Source: Roseateles koreensis | GTDB taxonomy: Bacteria; Pseudomonadota; Gammaproteobacteria; Burkholderiales; Burkholderiaceae_C | DNA: 64,000 nucleotides | Assembly (NCBI RefSeq): GCF_028595305.1 | Contig: NZ_JAQQXS010000001.1 | Span: 186,001-250,000 of the forward strand | Direction of reading: 5' to 3' | Shown: in pieces, positions 24,721 through 33,611 of the stretch | Position numbering within the stretch: position 1 is the first letter of the stretch | Layout of the letters: the number at the start of each line of letters is the position of its first letter | Notes under the pieces: model-generated | Database searches by the model: none | Told to the model about the DNA's origin: nothing | Seen by the model: only the letters and a program-made list of their open reading frames with translations | Position numbers and translations under genes: made by a program

Positions 24721-25524
24721 ATGTCACATGTTTCCATCCAAGTCGGCAACCGGGCCGATGTTCACTACCTGCTGCGTATTGCCGACGCCTGTTTGATCCT
24801 GTCGCAACGCCTGGGCGAATGGTGCGGCCACGCGCCTATCCTTGAAGAAGACCTGGCGCTCTCCAATATGGCGCTGGACCTTGTTGGGCAGGCGCGCGGT
24901 TTGCTGACCCGCGCCGGGCAACTGGACGGCCAGGGCTTTGACGAAGATCAACTCGCCTTCTTGCGGGACGAACGCCAGTACTTCAACCCGGTGTTGATGG
25001 AGTTGCCGAATAGCGCGGACGGCGCCGGCCGCCAGCCCGGCGACTTTGCCCTGACCCAGTTGCGCAACTTTGGCGTCGCCACCTGGCTGCAGCTGTTGTG
25101 GGCAGCGCTTGAAGAATCTCGCGATGTCGAGGTGGCCGCCATCGCCGCCAAGGCCGTCAAGGAAGCCCGTTATCACCAGCAGCATGCGGCCGACTGGGTG
25201 GTTCGCTTGGGTGACGGCACGGCGGATTCGTCCGCCCGCATGCAGGCTGCCTTGGTGGTGCTGTGGCCCTATTTCAATGAGTTGTTCGTGGACGACGAGG
25301 TCAGCACGGCCGCCGCCGCACAAGGCCTGGGACCGACCTGGGGCGACTTGAAATCAGACTGGCAGGCGCAGATGGACGAGGTGCTGGCCGACGCGCAGCT
25401 GAAGCCGCCCAAGCCCAGCGCCTATGTGCCTGCCGGCCGTTTGGGCATCCACAGCGAGCACCTGGGGCATTTGCTGGCGGAGATGCAGTATTTGCAGCGC
25501 GCCTACCCGGGCGGCAAATGGTGA
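24721..25524 (+). CDS. paaC: Phenylacetyl-CoA epoxidase subunit PaaC
   Basis: PaaC is the ferritin-like structural partner of PaaA, without a functional di-iron site in characterised members. The 267-residue protein has YLLRIADACLILSQRLGEW, ALSNMALDLVGQARGLL, and KEARYHQQHAADWVVRLGDG, all typical. I chose ATG 24721 because it gives the conserved start; GTG 24706, overlapping the paaB stop, is an alternative. The stop overlaps the start of paaD. Confidence 0.95.
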   Translation: MSHVSIQVGNRADVHYLLRIADACLILSQRLGEWCGHAPILEEDLALSNMALDLVGQARGLLTRAGQLDGQGFDEDQLAFLRDERQYFNPVLMELPNSADGAGRQPGDFALTQLRNFGVATWLQLLWAALEESRDVEVAAIAAKAVKEARYHQQHAADWVVRLGDGTADSSARMQAALVVLWPYFNELFVDDEVSTAAAAQGLGPTWGDLKSDWQAQMDEVLADAQLKPPKPSAYVPAGRLGIHSEHLGHLLAEMQYLQRAYPGGKW

Positions 25525-26054
25525 TGACGCAGTCGCCGCCACCGCTGCAATCCTCAGCCTGCGGCCGCCTGGAGGCCGCTTGGGAGGTGCTGCGCCAGAT
25601 CCCCGATCCCGAGGTGCCCGTGCTGTCCTTGTGGGACCTGGGCATTGTGCGCGACCTGCGTGAGACTGCTGGCGGCCTGGAGGTGGTGCTAACGCCCACC
25701 TACAGCGGCTGCCCGGCCACAGAGCTGATTCAGGACGATGTGCGCAATGCGCTGGCGCGATTCGGCACGGTCGAGGTGATTCTGCAGCGAGCCCCGGCTT
25801 GGTCGAGCGACTGGATCAGCGAGGTCGGCCGCGAGAAGCTGCGCGCCTATGGCATAGCCCCGCCGGGCCGCGTGGTGTCGGCCGAGGGCCAGCCGATGCG
25901 CCTGGTGCACCGCAATGCGATGACCCAGCTGGCGTGCCCGCGCTGCGGGTCGATGCAGACCGAGCGTTTGTCGGCATTTGGCTCTACCGCTTGCAAGGCC
26001 TTGTATCGCTGCCTGGCCTGCCGGGAGCCCTTTGAATATTTCAAACCCATCTAA
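25524..26054 (+). CDS. paaD: Epoxidase maturation factor PaaD
   Basis: PaaD is thought to help assemble the iron-sulfur centre of PaaE or the di-iron site. The 176-residue protein joins an N-terminal MIP18/DUF59 domain (VLRQIPDPEVPVLSLWDLGI, TPTYSGCPATELI) to a C-terminal zinc-finger-like part with CPRCGSMQTERLSAFGSTAC and a final CLAC. The ATG at 25524 overlaps the paaC stop by one base; an ATG at 25518 in the same frame is possible. It is the fourth gene of the epoxidase set. Confidence 0.94.
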   Translation: MTQSPPPLQSSACGRLEAAWEVLRQIPDPEVPVLSLWDLGIVRDLRETAGGLEVVLTPTYSGCPATELIQDDVRNALARFGTVEVILQRAPAWSSDWISEVGREKLRAYGIAPPGRVVSAEGQPMRLVHRNAMTQLACPRCGSMQTERLSAFGSTACKALYRCLACREPFEYFKPI

Positions 26055-26070
26055 CAAGACCAGGCGCCTT

Positions 26071-27153
26071 ATGAGCTTGCACTTTCATCCCCTGACCGTT
26101 CGCGCCATCACGCCGGATGCTGACGACGCCGTAATCGTCAGCTTCGACGTACCGGCCAGCCTGCAGCAGCAATTTGATTTTGTGCCCGGGCAATACCTGA
26201 CCCTGCGCCACGAGGTGGCCGGGCAGGAGTTGCGCCGGTCCTATTCCATCTGCGCTGGCGTGGATGACGGCGAGCTGCGTGTCGGGGTCCGGCATGTGCA
26301 GGGCGGCGCTTTTTCGGGCTGGGTACACGATGCGCTGAAAGTCGGCGACGTGATTGACAGCTATCCGCCGCAAGGCCGTTTCTTCCCGCTGGGCATGGAG
26401 GCAAAGAGCGAGCGCCACTACCTGGGCATTGCCGCCGGTTCGGGTATCACGCCGATTTTGTCGATCATGAAATCGGTGCTGGCCCGTGAACCCGGGAGCC
26501 GCTTCACCCTGATCTACGGCAATCGGCGGCCGGCGTCGACGATGTTCAAGGAAGACATCGAGGATTTGAAAAACCGCTACATGACCCGTTTGGCCCTGCA
26601 CCATGTGTTCACCCGCGAGACGATGGACGCGCCCTTGCTCGCGGGTCGCCTGGACAAAGAAAAGATCAAGGCGTTTTTGCGCACCCTGGTGCCGGCGGAT
26701 CAGGTTGATGCGGTGTTTGTGTGCGGCCCCTTCGAGATGAATGAGCAGGCGCAGGCGGCCCTGCTTGAGGCGGGCGTGCCCGAAGAGAAAATTCATATCG
26801 AACGCTTTGGCACGCCGGAGATGCAAACGGGCAAGCCCGCCCCACATGCGGTTCTGGCGGGTGACGCCGACAGCGCCCGCGTCACGGTGATCCGCGACGG
26901 GCTGAGCCGTGAGATTGAATTCGCCAAGACGGATGCCAGCATTCTGGACGCCGCAGCCCGCGCCGGCATGGACGTGCCCTTCTCCTGCAAGAGCGGTGTG
27001 TGTTCGACTTGCCGCTGCAAACTGCTGGAAGGCGAGGTGCGCATGGACAAGAATTTTGCCTTGGACAAGAACGAGGTGGCGGCTGGCTTCATTTTGAGTT
27101 GCCAGGCCCACGCGTTGACGCCGCGCGTGGTGATTTCTTTTGACGAACGCTGA
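26071..27153 (+). CDS. paaE: Phenylacetyl-CoA epoxidase reductase subunit PaaE
   Basis: PaaE passes electrons from NADPH through FAD and a [2Fe-2S] centre to the PaaA di-iron site. The 360-residue protein has a ferredoxin-reductase-type FAD domain (RRSYSICAG), an NAD(P)-binding domain (GIAAGSGITPILSIMKS, VFVCGPFEM), and a C-terminal plant-type ferredoxin domain with CKSGVCSTCRCKLLEG and a later cysteine in ILSCQAH. It starts at ATG 26071 and is the last epoxidase gene before paaR. Confidence 0.97.
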   Translation: MSLHFHPLTVRAITPDADDAVIVSFDVPASLQQQFDFVPGQYLTLRHEVAGQELRRSYSICAGVDDGELRVGVRHVQGGAFSGWVHDALKVGDVIDSYPPQGRFFPLGMEAKSERHYLGIAAGSGITPILSIMKSVLAREPGSRFTLIYGNRRPASTMFKEDIEDLKNRYMTRLALHHVFTRETMDAPLLAGRLDKEKIKAFLRTLVPADQVDAVFVCGPFEMNEQAQAALLEAGVPEEKIHIERFGTPEMQTGKPAPHAVLAGDADSARVTVIRDGLSREIEFAKTDASILDAAARAGMDVPFSCKSGVCSTCRCKLLEGEVRMDKNFALDKNEVAAGFILSCQAHALTPRVVISFDER

Positions 27154-27227
27154 ACCATGGCGCATGTGCCGGGCTTGCAGGTCTGGTGCACACTGACGGT
27201 TTTTCAAAACCCTGTTGTTAGGACAAG

Positions 27228-27863
27228 ATGGCCAGAGGACGTGCCCCCGGATTTGAAAGTCAGCGCGAAGAAATACTCGACGCCGCTGCACGGCTTTTTG
27301 CCCACCAGGGCTATGCTGGCACCTCCATGAACGCGGTGGCGCAGGCGTGTCAGGTGTCCAAGCCGACGCTGTACCACTACGTCAAGGACAAACAAGAATT
27401 GCTGGCGCAGATCTGCGAAACCCATGTGCAAGGGCTGGTGGCACTGGTGGAGGAGGTGAGCGCGCAGGGCTTGCCGCCGGAGGCGCATTTGCGTGTGCTC
27501 ATCGCCCGCTTTGTCCAGAGTTACGGCGCAGCCCAAAATCAGCATCGCGTGCTGACGGAGGATGTCAAATTCCTGGGTAAAGCCGAGCAGGAGCGCCTGC
27601 TGAATATCGAACGGCGCGTGGTGGATGCGTTTGCACAAGCCGTTGCCGCGGTTCGGCCGAGCCTGCAGACGGACAAACTGCACAAGCCCCTGACCATGCT
27701 GTTGTTCGGCATGATCAACTGGACCTTCACCTGGCTCAAGCCCGATGGAGATTTGAGTTATGACGACATGGCGCCCATGGTGGCGGATTTGTTTTTTGGC
27801 GGCTTGGGCGCGGTGAACGCCGCCTCTGGCGACGCCGGGCCTGCGAAGAAGACGGTGGTTTGA
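27228..27863 (+). CDS. paaR: TetR-family regulator PaaR
   Basis: This 211-residue TetR-type repressor has its helix-turn-helix in ILDAAARLFAHQGYAGTSMN through VSKPTLYHYVKDKQELLAQI, followed by an all-helical ligand domain. It lies at the end of the epoxidase genes. The position suggests control of the paa genes, with phenylacetyl-CoA as the likely effector, as described for TetR-type PaaR in betaproteobacteria. The probable target is the palindrome at 20522-20535. It begins about 75 bases after paaE, with no separate promoter obvious. Confidence 0.85.
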   Translation: MARGRAPGFESQREEILDAAARLFAHQGYAGTSMNAVAQACQVSKPTLYHYVKDKQELLAQICETHVQGLVALVEEVSAQGLPPEAHLRVLIARFVQSYGAAQNQHRVLTEDVKFLGKAEQERLLNIERRVVDAFAQAVAAVRPSLQTDKLHKPLTMLLFGMINWTFTWLKPDGDLSYDDMAPMVADLFFGGLGAVNAASGDAGPAKKTVV

Positions 27864-27944
27864 GTCTGTGAGGCGCCTTGGCGATCTCGCAGGGCCAAGC
27901 CTTGCATCCACTGAGCATTGACTGCAAACATGACGGAGACATCG

Positions 27945-29108
27945 ATGAGCAAGCATTTGATCAAGAAGACCTTGGTTGCCTTGGCGGCGGCCTCAGCCCT
28001 GCTGACGGCGTGGACGGCCCGGGCCGACATCAATGTGGGTGTCACGGTGTCTGCCACCGGCCCTGCGGCCTCGCTGGGCATCCCTGAGAAAAACACCCTC
28101 AGTTTGATGCCCACAAAAATCGCCGGGCAAAAGGTCAACTACATCGTGCTGGACGACGCCAGCGACACGACGGCCGCCGTCACCAACACCCGCAAGCTGC
28201 TCAGCGAGCACAAGGTGGATGTGGTGGTGGGCTCGACCGTCACGCCCAACTCGCTGGCCATGATCGACGTGGCGTCCGAAGGTGGCACGCCCATGATTTC
28301 GATGGCGGCCTCTTCGCGCATTGTGGAGCCGCAAGACAGCAAGAAGCGCTGGGTCTTCAAGACGCCGCAGAACGACATCATGATGGCCCTCGCCATCGTT
28401 CAGCACATGGCCGCTTCTGGCGTGAAGACGGTCGGCTTCATCGGCTTTGCCGACGCCTACGGTGAAGGCTGGCTGACAGAGTTCAGCAAGATTGCCGCCG
28501 TCAAGGGCGTGCAGATCGTGGCGTCCGAACGCTACAACCGTACTGACACTTCGGTGACGGGTCAGGTGCTCAAGCTCATGGCCGCCAAGCCTGATGCCGT
28601 GCTGATCGGCGCTTCCGGCACGCCGGCCGTCCTGCCGCAGAAGACGCTGAAGGAGCGTGGCTACGCCGGCAAGTTCTACCAGACCCACGGCGTGGCGAAC
28701 AACGACTTCCTGCGCGTGGGCGGCAAGGACGTGGAGGGCACCTTCTTGCCCGCCGGGCCGGTCTTGGTGGCCACGCAGTTGCCCGCCAACCACCCAGTGA
28801 AGAAGAGCGCGCTGGAGTACATCGCCAAATACGAGGCGGCCTTCGGTAAAGGCACGGTGTCGACCTTCGGCGGCCACGCTTGGGATGCGGGCCTGTTGTT
28901 GCAGGCAGCCATTCCGCTGGCCCTGAAAAAGGCCGAGCCCGGCACGCCTGTGTTTCGCGCTGCCTTGCGTGATGCGCTGGAAAGCGTGAAGGAAATGCCC
29001 GGCGCGCATGGCGTGTTTTCCATGTCGAGCGCCGATCACCTGGGCCTGGATCAACGTGCCCGCGTGATGGTCAAGATTGACAAGGGTGCCTGGGTCTATC
29101 AGCCCTGA
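27945..29108 (+). CDS. Branched-chain-amino-acid-type ABC substrate-binding protein
   Basis: The 387-residue periplasmic binding protein has a signal peptide (TLVALAAASALLTAWTARA). The mature part has the LivJ-like fold: NVGVTVSATGPAASLGIPEK, LLSEHKVDVVVGSTVTPNSL, VGFIGFADAYGEGW. It lies inside the paa cluster between paaR and paaZ, so it may bind phenylacetate or a related aromatic acid for uptake. No permease or ATPase gene accompanies it here; a cognate transporter, if any, is encoded elsewhere. ATG 27945 follows GGAGAC; earlier ATGs in frame extend into the gap. Confidence 0.85.
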   Translation: MSKHLIKKTLVALAAASALLTAWTARADINVGVTVSATGPAASLGIPEKNTLSLMPTKIAGQKVNYIVLDDASDTTAAVTNTRKLLSEHKVDVVVGSTVTPNSLAMIDVASEGGTPMISMAASSRIVEPQDSKKRWVFKTPQNDIMMALAIVQHMAASGVKTVGFIGFADAYGEGWLTEFSKIAAVKGVQIVASERYNRTDTSVTGQVLKLMAAKPDAVLIGASGTPAVLPQKTLKERGYAGKFYQTHGVANNDFLRVGGKDVEGTFLPAGPVLVATQLPANHPVKKSALEYIAKYEAAFGKGTVSTFGGHAWDAGLLLQAAIPLALKKAEPGTPVFRAALRDALESVKEMPGAHGVFSMSSADHLGLDQRARVMVKIDKGAWVYQP

Positions 29109-29253
29109 AACGCGGGCCTTGAACCTGGGTCGTTGAAGTCATGCTGGGCTGGTCCGGCATGACTGCCGCTTAACGTGCCCCTTGTTGGTGTTTTTGCCAT
29201 TGCGACCCGTGCCGCTGTTTTTTTTGAAATTCGACTGACTGTTGAGAACCATC

Positions 29254-31308
29254 ATGAGCGCCACTCCCCCCCTTCTTCAAAGCCTGATCGCCAACCGATG
29301 GATTGGCAGCCAGGCTGGCCGCAGCCTGCACAGCGCCGTCAACGGCCGCACGGTGGCGCTGACCCATGCCGACGAAATCGACTTCGGTGAAAGCCTGCAC
29401 TACGCACGCGCCCAAGCCTTGCCCGCGCTGCTGAAGCTCGACTTTCAGCAACGGGCCGCGTTGCTGAAGACGCTGGCTGCGTACCTCATGGAGCGCAAGG
29501 AGTCGCTCTACGCTGTCTCGGCGCATACCGGGGCGACGCGGGCTGATTCGTGGATTGATATTGAAGGTGGCATCGGTACTTTGTTTGCCTACGCCAGCAT
29601 CGGGCGGCGGGAGTTGCCGTCCAGCAATGTGTTTCATGAAGGGCCTGCCACGCCGCTGGGCAAGGAGGGGCAATTCATGGGCACGCACATCCTCGCGCCC
29701 AAGCGCGGGGTGGCGGTGCACATCAATGCCTTCAATTTTCCGATCTGGGGCATGCTTGAAAAGTTCGCTCCCAGCTTTTTGGCAGGCATGCCCTGCATTG
29801 TCAAACCGGCCACCGCCACGTCATTCGCGGCGGAAGCAGCCGTCCGCTTGATTCACGCGTCAGGCCTGTTGCCAGCCGGCAGCCTGCAACTGATTGTGGG
29901 CAGCTCCGGCGACTTGCTGGACCGCCTGGAAGAAACCGACGTGGTGACCTTCACCGGCTCGGCGGACACGGCGGCGCAACTGCGGGTGACCCGCAATCTG
30001 GTTCAGCGCAGCGTGCCCTTCAACGCCGAGGCAGACAGCCTCAACTGCGCCATCCTGGCGCCCGATGTCTTGCCGGGCGACCCTGAATTTGACCTGTTCG
30101 TCAGAGAGGTGTTTCGGGAGATGACGACCAAAGCCGGGCAGAAGTGCACGGCGATCCGGCGCGCCATCGTGCCCCGCCAGCACCTTGAAGCGGTGGCCGG
30201 CGCGCTGCGTGAGCGGCTGGCCAAGCTCAAGGTGGGTGACCCGTCGATTGAAGGCGTTCGCATGGGGCCGCTGGCCTCCAAGGCGCAGCAAATCGACGTG
30301 GCAGAGCGGGTTGCGCGCTTGAGCGTCGGCAATCAAGTGGCGTTTGGTGCCGCGGATGGCTTTGCGCCGGTGGGCGAGGACGTGATTGAGGGGGCGTTCT
30401 TCTCGCCGACCCTGCTGGTGTGCGCCGACGCTTTTGCCAATTCGGTGGTGCACGATGTGGAGGCGTTCGGCCCGGTGTCGACCCTGATGCCCTACGGCGA
30501 CTTGGATGAGGCGCTGGCGCTGGCCGCCAAGGGCCGCGGCAGCTTGGTGGCCTCGGTGGTGACCAAGACTCCGGCGATCGCGGCGGAAGCCGTTTATCAG
30601 GCGGCGGCCTTCCATGGCCGCGTCCATGTGCTGGACCGGGCCTCTGCCAAAGAATCCACGGGCCATGGCTCTCCTTTGCCGCAGCTCAAGCATGGTGGGC
30701 CGGGCCGGGCCGGTGGGGGTGAAGAATTGGGCGGCCTGCGCGCCGTCAAGCATTACCTGCAGCGCTGTGCGGTGCAGGGCTCACCGACCATGCTCAGTGC
30801 GATCACGGGCGAATATCAGCGCGGTGCCCAGGTGCAGGAAGATGTGGTGCATCCCTTCCGTAAGCATTTCGAGGACATCCAGATCGGCGACTCGCTGCTG
30901 ACCCATCGGCGCACGGTCAGCGAGGCAGACATCGTCAACTTTGGCGGTGTGTCGGGCGACTATTTCTACATGCACTTTGACGCAGTGGCCGCCAAAGACA
31001 CGCAGTTCGGCCAGCGCATCGCGCATGGCTATTTCGTGTTGTCGGCCGCGGCAGGCTTGTTTGTTTCGCCCGCGCCGGGGCCGGTGCTGGCCAACTACGG
31101 GCTTGATACGCTGCGTTTCGTCAACCCGGTGGCGATTGGCGACACCATCCAGGCCCGCCTGACCTGCAAGCGCCGCATCGATCGTGGCAATCGGCCGGAT
31201 CAACCCCCGCAAGGCGTGGTGGCCTGGGACGTGCAGGTCATGAATCAGCGTGGCGAATTGGTGGCAAGCTACGACATTCTGACCCTGGTGGCCAAGAAGG
31301 CGGCTTGA
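29254..31308 (+). CDS. paaZ: Bifunctional oxepin-CoA hydrolase / aldehyde dehydrogenase PaaZ
   Basis: PaaZ opens the oxepin-CoA ring with its MaoC-type hydratase part and oxidises the resulting aldehyde with its ALDH part. The 684-residue protein has an ALDH domain at about residues 1-520, with the catalytic Cys in [13 protein letters not shown] and a Glu in FNAEADSLN. The C-terminal hydratase domain spans about 535-684, with the [18 protein letters not shown] and [12 protein letters not shown] motifs. Both parts look intact. The ATG at 29254 is preferred to 29242. It is separated from the binding-protein gene by 145 bases that contain an inverted repeat. Confidence 0.96.
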   Translation: MSATPPLLQSLIANRWIGSQAGRSLHSAVNGRTVALTHADEIDFGESLHYARAQALPALLKLDFQQRAALLKTLAAYLMERKESLYAVSAHTGATRADSWIDIEGGIGTLFAYASIGRRELPSSNVFHEGPATPLGKEGQFMGTHILAPKRGVAVHINAFNFPIWGMLEKFAPSFLAGMPCIVKPATATSFAAEAAVRLIHASGLLPAGSLQLIVGSSGDLLDRLEETDVVTFTGSADTAAQLRVTRNLVQRSVPFNAEADSLNCAILAPDVLPGDPEFDLFVREVFREMTTKAGQKCTAIRRAIVPRQHLEAVAGALRERLAKLKVGDPSIEGVRMGPLASKAQQIDVAERVARLSVGNQVAFGAADGFAPVGEDVIEGAFFSPTLLVCADAFANSVVHDVEAFGPVSTLMPYGDLDEALALAAKGRGSLVASVVTKTPAIAAEAVYQAAAFHGRVHVLDRASAKESTGHGSPLPQLKHGGPGRAGGGEELGGLRAVKHYLQRCAVQGSPTMLSAITGEYQRGAQVQEDVVHPFRKHFEDIQIGDSLLTHRRTVSEADIVNFGGVSGDYFYMHFDAVAAKDTQFGQRIAHGYFVLSAAAGLFVSPAPGPVLANYGLDTLRFVNPVAIGDTIQARLTCKRRIDRGNRPDQPPQGVVAWDVQVMNQRGELVASYDILTLVAKKAA

Positions 31309-31339
31309 ACGGGCGCAGCGCTGTGCTACCGTGCGGCGC

Positions 31340-31834
31340 ATGAATTCAACAGTGCAAGCAGCAAGCAACCCCGAAGACAGCTGGGTGCAAGAAGACGGTC
31401 TGTGGCGTGACGAACGCTGGACCGCCCGCGTCATCAAGAACGAAGACGACGAAGGGTGGGCCGTGGCCATGACCTTGGCCGGCGAACAAGAGCCGGCCCT
31501 GGTGGGCCCCTGGACCATGGGCCGGGACAAGAAAAATCCCAAGCCGCTCTCGGCACCAGCTTTTCATACGCTGGTGAAAACCGCGTCCGAGGTGCTGCGC
31601 CGGCATGAGCAGCAGCTGCATGCGCGCTTGCACAAAAATCTCAGGATTGATTGCGACCGGGGGCGCGTGCTGGTCAAGCTCGACATTGTGCCCGATGACG
31701 ATAACCCTTATGCCACACTGACCGCCGAAGACGCCTCTGGCGAGTTGATCGCGCAGTTGAAGGTGGATGCGGGCTTCAAGCTGACCGAAGCCTCGGCACA
31801 AGCCTGGGCCGAGAAAGAGTTCACGCGGCCTTGA
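31340..31834 (+). CDS. Hypothetical protein
   Basis: The 164-residue protein has no signal peptide or membrane segment. It is acidic and rich in charged residues and contains segments such as VQEDGLWRDERWTARVIKNE, WAVAMTLAGEQEPALVGPWT and VLVKLDIVPDDDNPYATLTA. The regular mix of strands and helices suggests a small soluble fold. I do not recognise a family. An in-frame GTG at 31331 would add three residues. It follows paaZ by 31 bases, so it may be read through from the paa operon, though its role there is unknown. Confidence 0.7.
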   Translation: MNSTVQAASNPEDSWVQEDGLWRDERWTARVIKNEDDEGWAVAMTLAGEQEPALVGPWTMGRDKKNPKPLSAPAFHTLVKTASEVLRRHEQQLHARLHKNLRIDCDRGRVLVKLDIVPDDDNPYATLTAEDASGELIAQLKVDAGFKLTEASAQAWAEKEFTRP

Positions 31835-31850
31835 ATGGCCGCCGCCCGGG

Positions 31851-32777
31851 TCAGTTGGCGCTGCCGCTGTTGCTACCTTGGGCCATGCCGGCGCTCTTCA
31901 GGTCGGCACGCCGTGCGCCGGTGAAGCGCTTGGACCAGTAGGCTTCGCGCATGTCTTCCACGCGCACAGCACCGCCGACGCGGGGTGAGTGGATGAACTT
32001 ACCTTCACCGACATAAATACCTACGTGCGAGAAAGTGCGGCGCATGGTGTTGAAGAACACCAGATCGCCGGGCTTGAGTTCTTCTTTCTTGACCTGTAGC
32101 AGGCTGGGCATCTTGGCCTGCTCGTCGGCACGGCGGGGCAGCACCATGCCCACACTCATCTCGAAGATGTGTCGGGTGAAGCCACTGCAGTCAAACCCGC
32201 TTTCAACGGAGCTGCCACCTCGGGTGTAGCGCACGCCCAGAAAGTTCATGGCAGACAACACCATGTCAGAGGCGCCGTCGCGAACCTGGTTCAGCAAGGT
32301 ACTCGATTCGCCCTGTGCCTGCGTCAGGATGCCGCGTTCTTGCAAAAACCGGCTGACGGGGTCAGTGGCGCCGCCCGAGGGGTCGGGTGCAGTTGCCGCC
32401 GCCAGTGTGGCCGGACTGCCCGGGCTCAGCGCAATCGTGTTGGCGGGGGCTGTGCTTGTCGTTGCTGTGCTTGCCGTGGCGCCTGAATTGCCTGACTGCT
32501 TGTTACCCGCATTCGCCGTTGATGAATGGGCTTGAGTTGCAGTTTTTTGCGACGGGGCTTGAACGGGGCTTTGAAGGGCTGCTTGCCCGAATGCACCAGT
32601 CATCGTGCCCGGTGGCGGCAACTTTGCTGCCAGCCCCGTTTGCTGCTGGGCCTGTGCAGCGCCGAGTCCTCCTAGCCCTCCCACCAGCGCCACTGCCGCA
32701 ACCGCACGCAACGCAAAGCGCTGAAGGCTTGGGCTGGTGTGGCGGAGGGGGCGCTGTCGGCGGCTGGCGGTCGGCAT
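31851..32777 (-). CDS. NlpC/P60-family peptidoglycan hydrolase
   Basis: The 308-residue protein has a signal peptide (ALRAVAAVALVGGLGGLGA) and a long low-complexity Ala/Thr/Ser/Pro linker. Its C-terminal NlpC/P60 domain has the catalytic triad pattern: Cys197 in FDCSGFTRHIF, His251 in SHVGIYVGE, and His263 in FIHSPRVGG. Members cleave peptide cross-links or peptides of peptidoglycan. The ATG at 32777 follows 96 extra in-frame bases in the upstream region, which lack a clear start context. It ends 17 bases from the preceding gene, which is on the other strand. Confidence 0.9.
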   Translation of the reverse strand: MPTASRRQRPLRHTSPSLQRFALRAVAAVALVGGLGGLGAAQAQQQTGLAAKLPPPGTMTGAFGQAALQSPVQAPSQKTATQAHSSTANAGNKQSGNSGATASTATTSTAPANTIALSPGSPATLAAATAPDPSGGATDPVSRFLQERGILTQAQGESSTLLNQVRDGASDMVLSAMNFLGVRYTRGGSSVESGFDCSGFTRHIFEMSVGMVLPRRADEQAKMPSLLQVKKEELKPGDLVFFNTMRRTFSHVGIYVGEGKFIHSPRVGGAVRVEDMREAYWSKRFTGARRADLKSAGMAQGSNSGSAN

Positions 32778-33143
32778 GGTCGACGCGCAGCTTAGGTGGG
32801 GGCTGTTGCGGGTGTCAAGCAAAGTGGCGGCGACCAAGGGAAAGTCTGAGCTATCGCAAACACTGAGCGACAAAGTGCGAAATCCGCCAAGGGGATTCGC
32901 ACCCGGCCATTCTGTTCAGCAATGCCCTCGAAATTCGGGCCTTGGCAGGAAAATAGATGTGACCCCGATTGGAACACAGTTGCGCCTCTCGAAACGCCAG
33001 TGCCATCGAGGGCGGGCCTCCCCGGCTCGGTTGCCGCGCACTTGTGTGAAGTTTGACCGGTGGGGCTTTTTGTCACGATGGGGCGTCGCTACGGTCTCAC
33101 AATAGACCCCGGTGATTGGCACCGACTTTTTGAGGAACGCTTC
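32778..33143. other. 366-bp divergent region between the NlpC/P60 and yidB genes
   Basis: This gap should hold the promoters of both divergent genes. A near-perfect inverted repeat, GTGCGAAATCC (32875-32885) and GGATTCGCAC (32893-32902), with one bulged A, is the only clear structure. I see no tRNA, repeat family or additional gene. No confident -35/-10 pair stands out on either strand. Confidence 0.5.
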
Positions 33144-33581
33144 ATGGGACTGCTGGATTCTTTGGTGGGCGCTGCTGAACAAGCGCTGGCGGGGCAGGGC
33201 GCACAGGCTTCGGGCGTGCAGGGTGGTGGCAGCGATTTGATGAGCGTCGCCATGGGTTTGATCAACCAGCACGGCGGCTTGGCGGGGTTGGTGCAACAGT
33301 TGCAAAGCTCCGGCTTGGCCGATCAGGTGCAAAGCTGGGTGTCGAATGGCGCCAATCTGCCGGTGTCGGCCGATCAGGTCAGCGGTGCTTTGGGCGGCGA
33401 TGTCATGGGCAAGCTGGCGGCACAGGCCGGTTTGTCGCACGGCGAACTGGGCGCTCAACTGGCGCAATGGCTGCCGCAGATCGTGAATCACCTGACGCCG
33501 GGCGGGCAAGTACCTGCAACAGGTGCGGGTGGGCTGGGCGACTTGGCCGGCATGTTGGGCGGTTTGCTCAAACAGGGCTGA
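33144..33581 (+). CDS. YidB/DUF937 family protein
   Basis: The 145-residue protein has the YidB pattern: MGLLDSLVGAAEQAL at the start, GLINQHGGLAGLVQQLQSSG, LADQVQSWVSNG, ISADQ-like VSADQVSGALGGDVM, and a Gly-rich C-terminus (GDLAGMLGGLLKQG). It is soluble with no signal peptide and its function is unknown. A GAGGA sequence precedes the ATG at 33144; an earlier in-frame start at 33060 adds sequence with no family match. It converges with the HAD gene, with a 6-bp inverted repeat between them (33577-33594). Confidence 0.85.
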   Translation: MGLLDSLVGAAEQALAGQGAQASGVQGGGSDLMSVAMGLINQHGGLAGLVQQLQSSGLADQVQSWVSNGANLPVSADQVSGALGGDVMGKLAAQAGLSHGELGAQLAQWLPQIVNHLTPGGQVPATGAGGLGDLAGMLGGLLKQG

Positions 33582-33611
33582 GTACGGGCTCAGCGCCGGC
33601 TCTGTTGGGCT

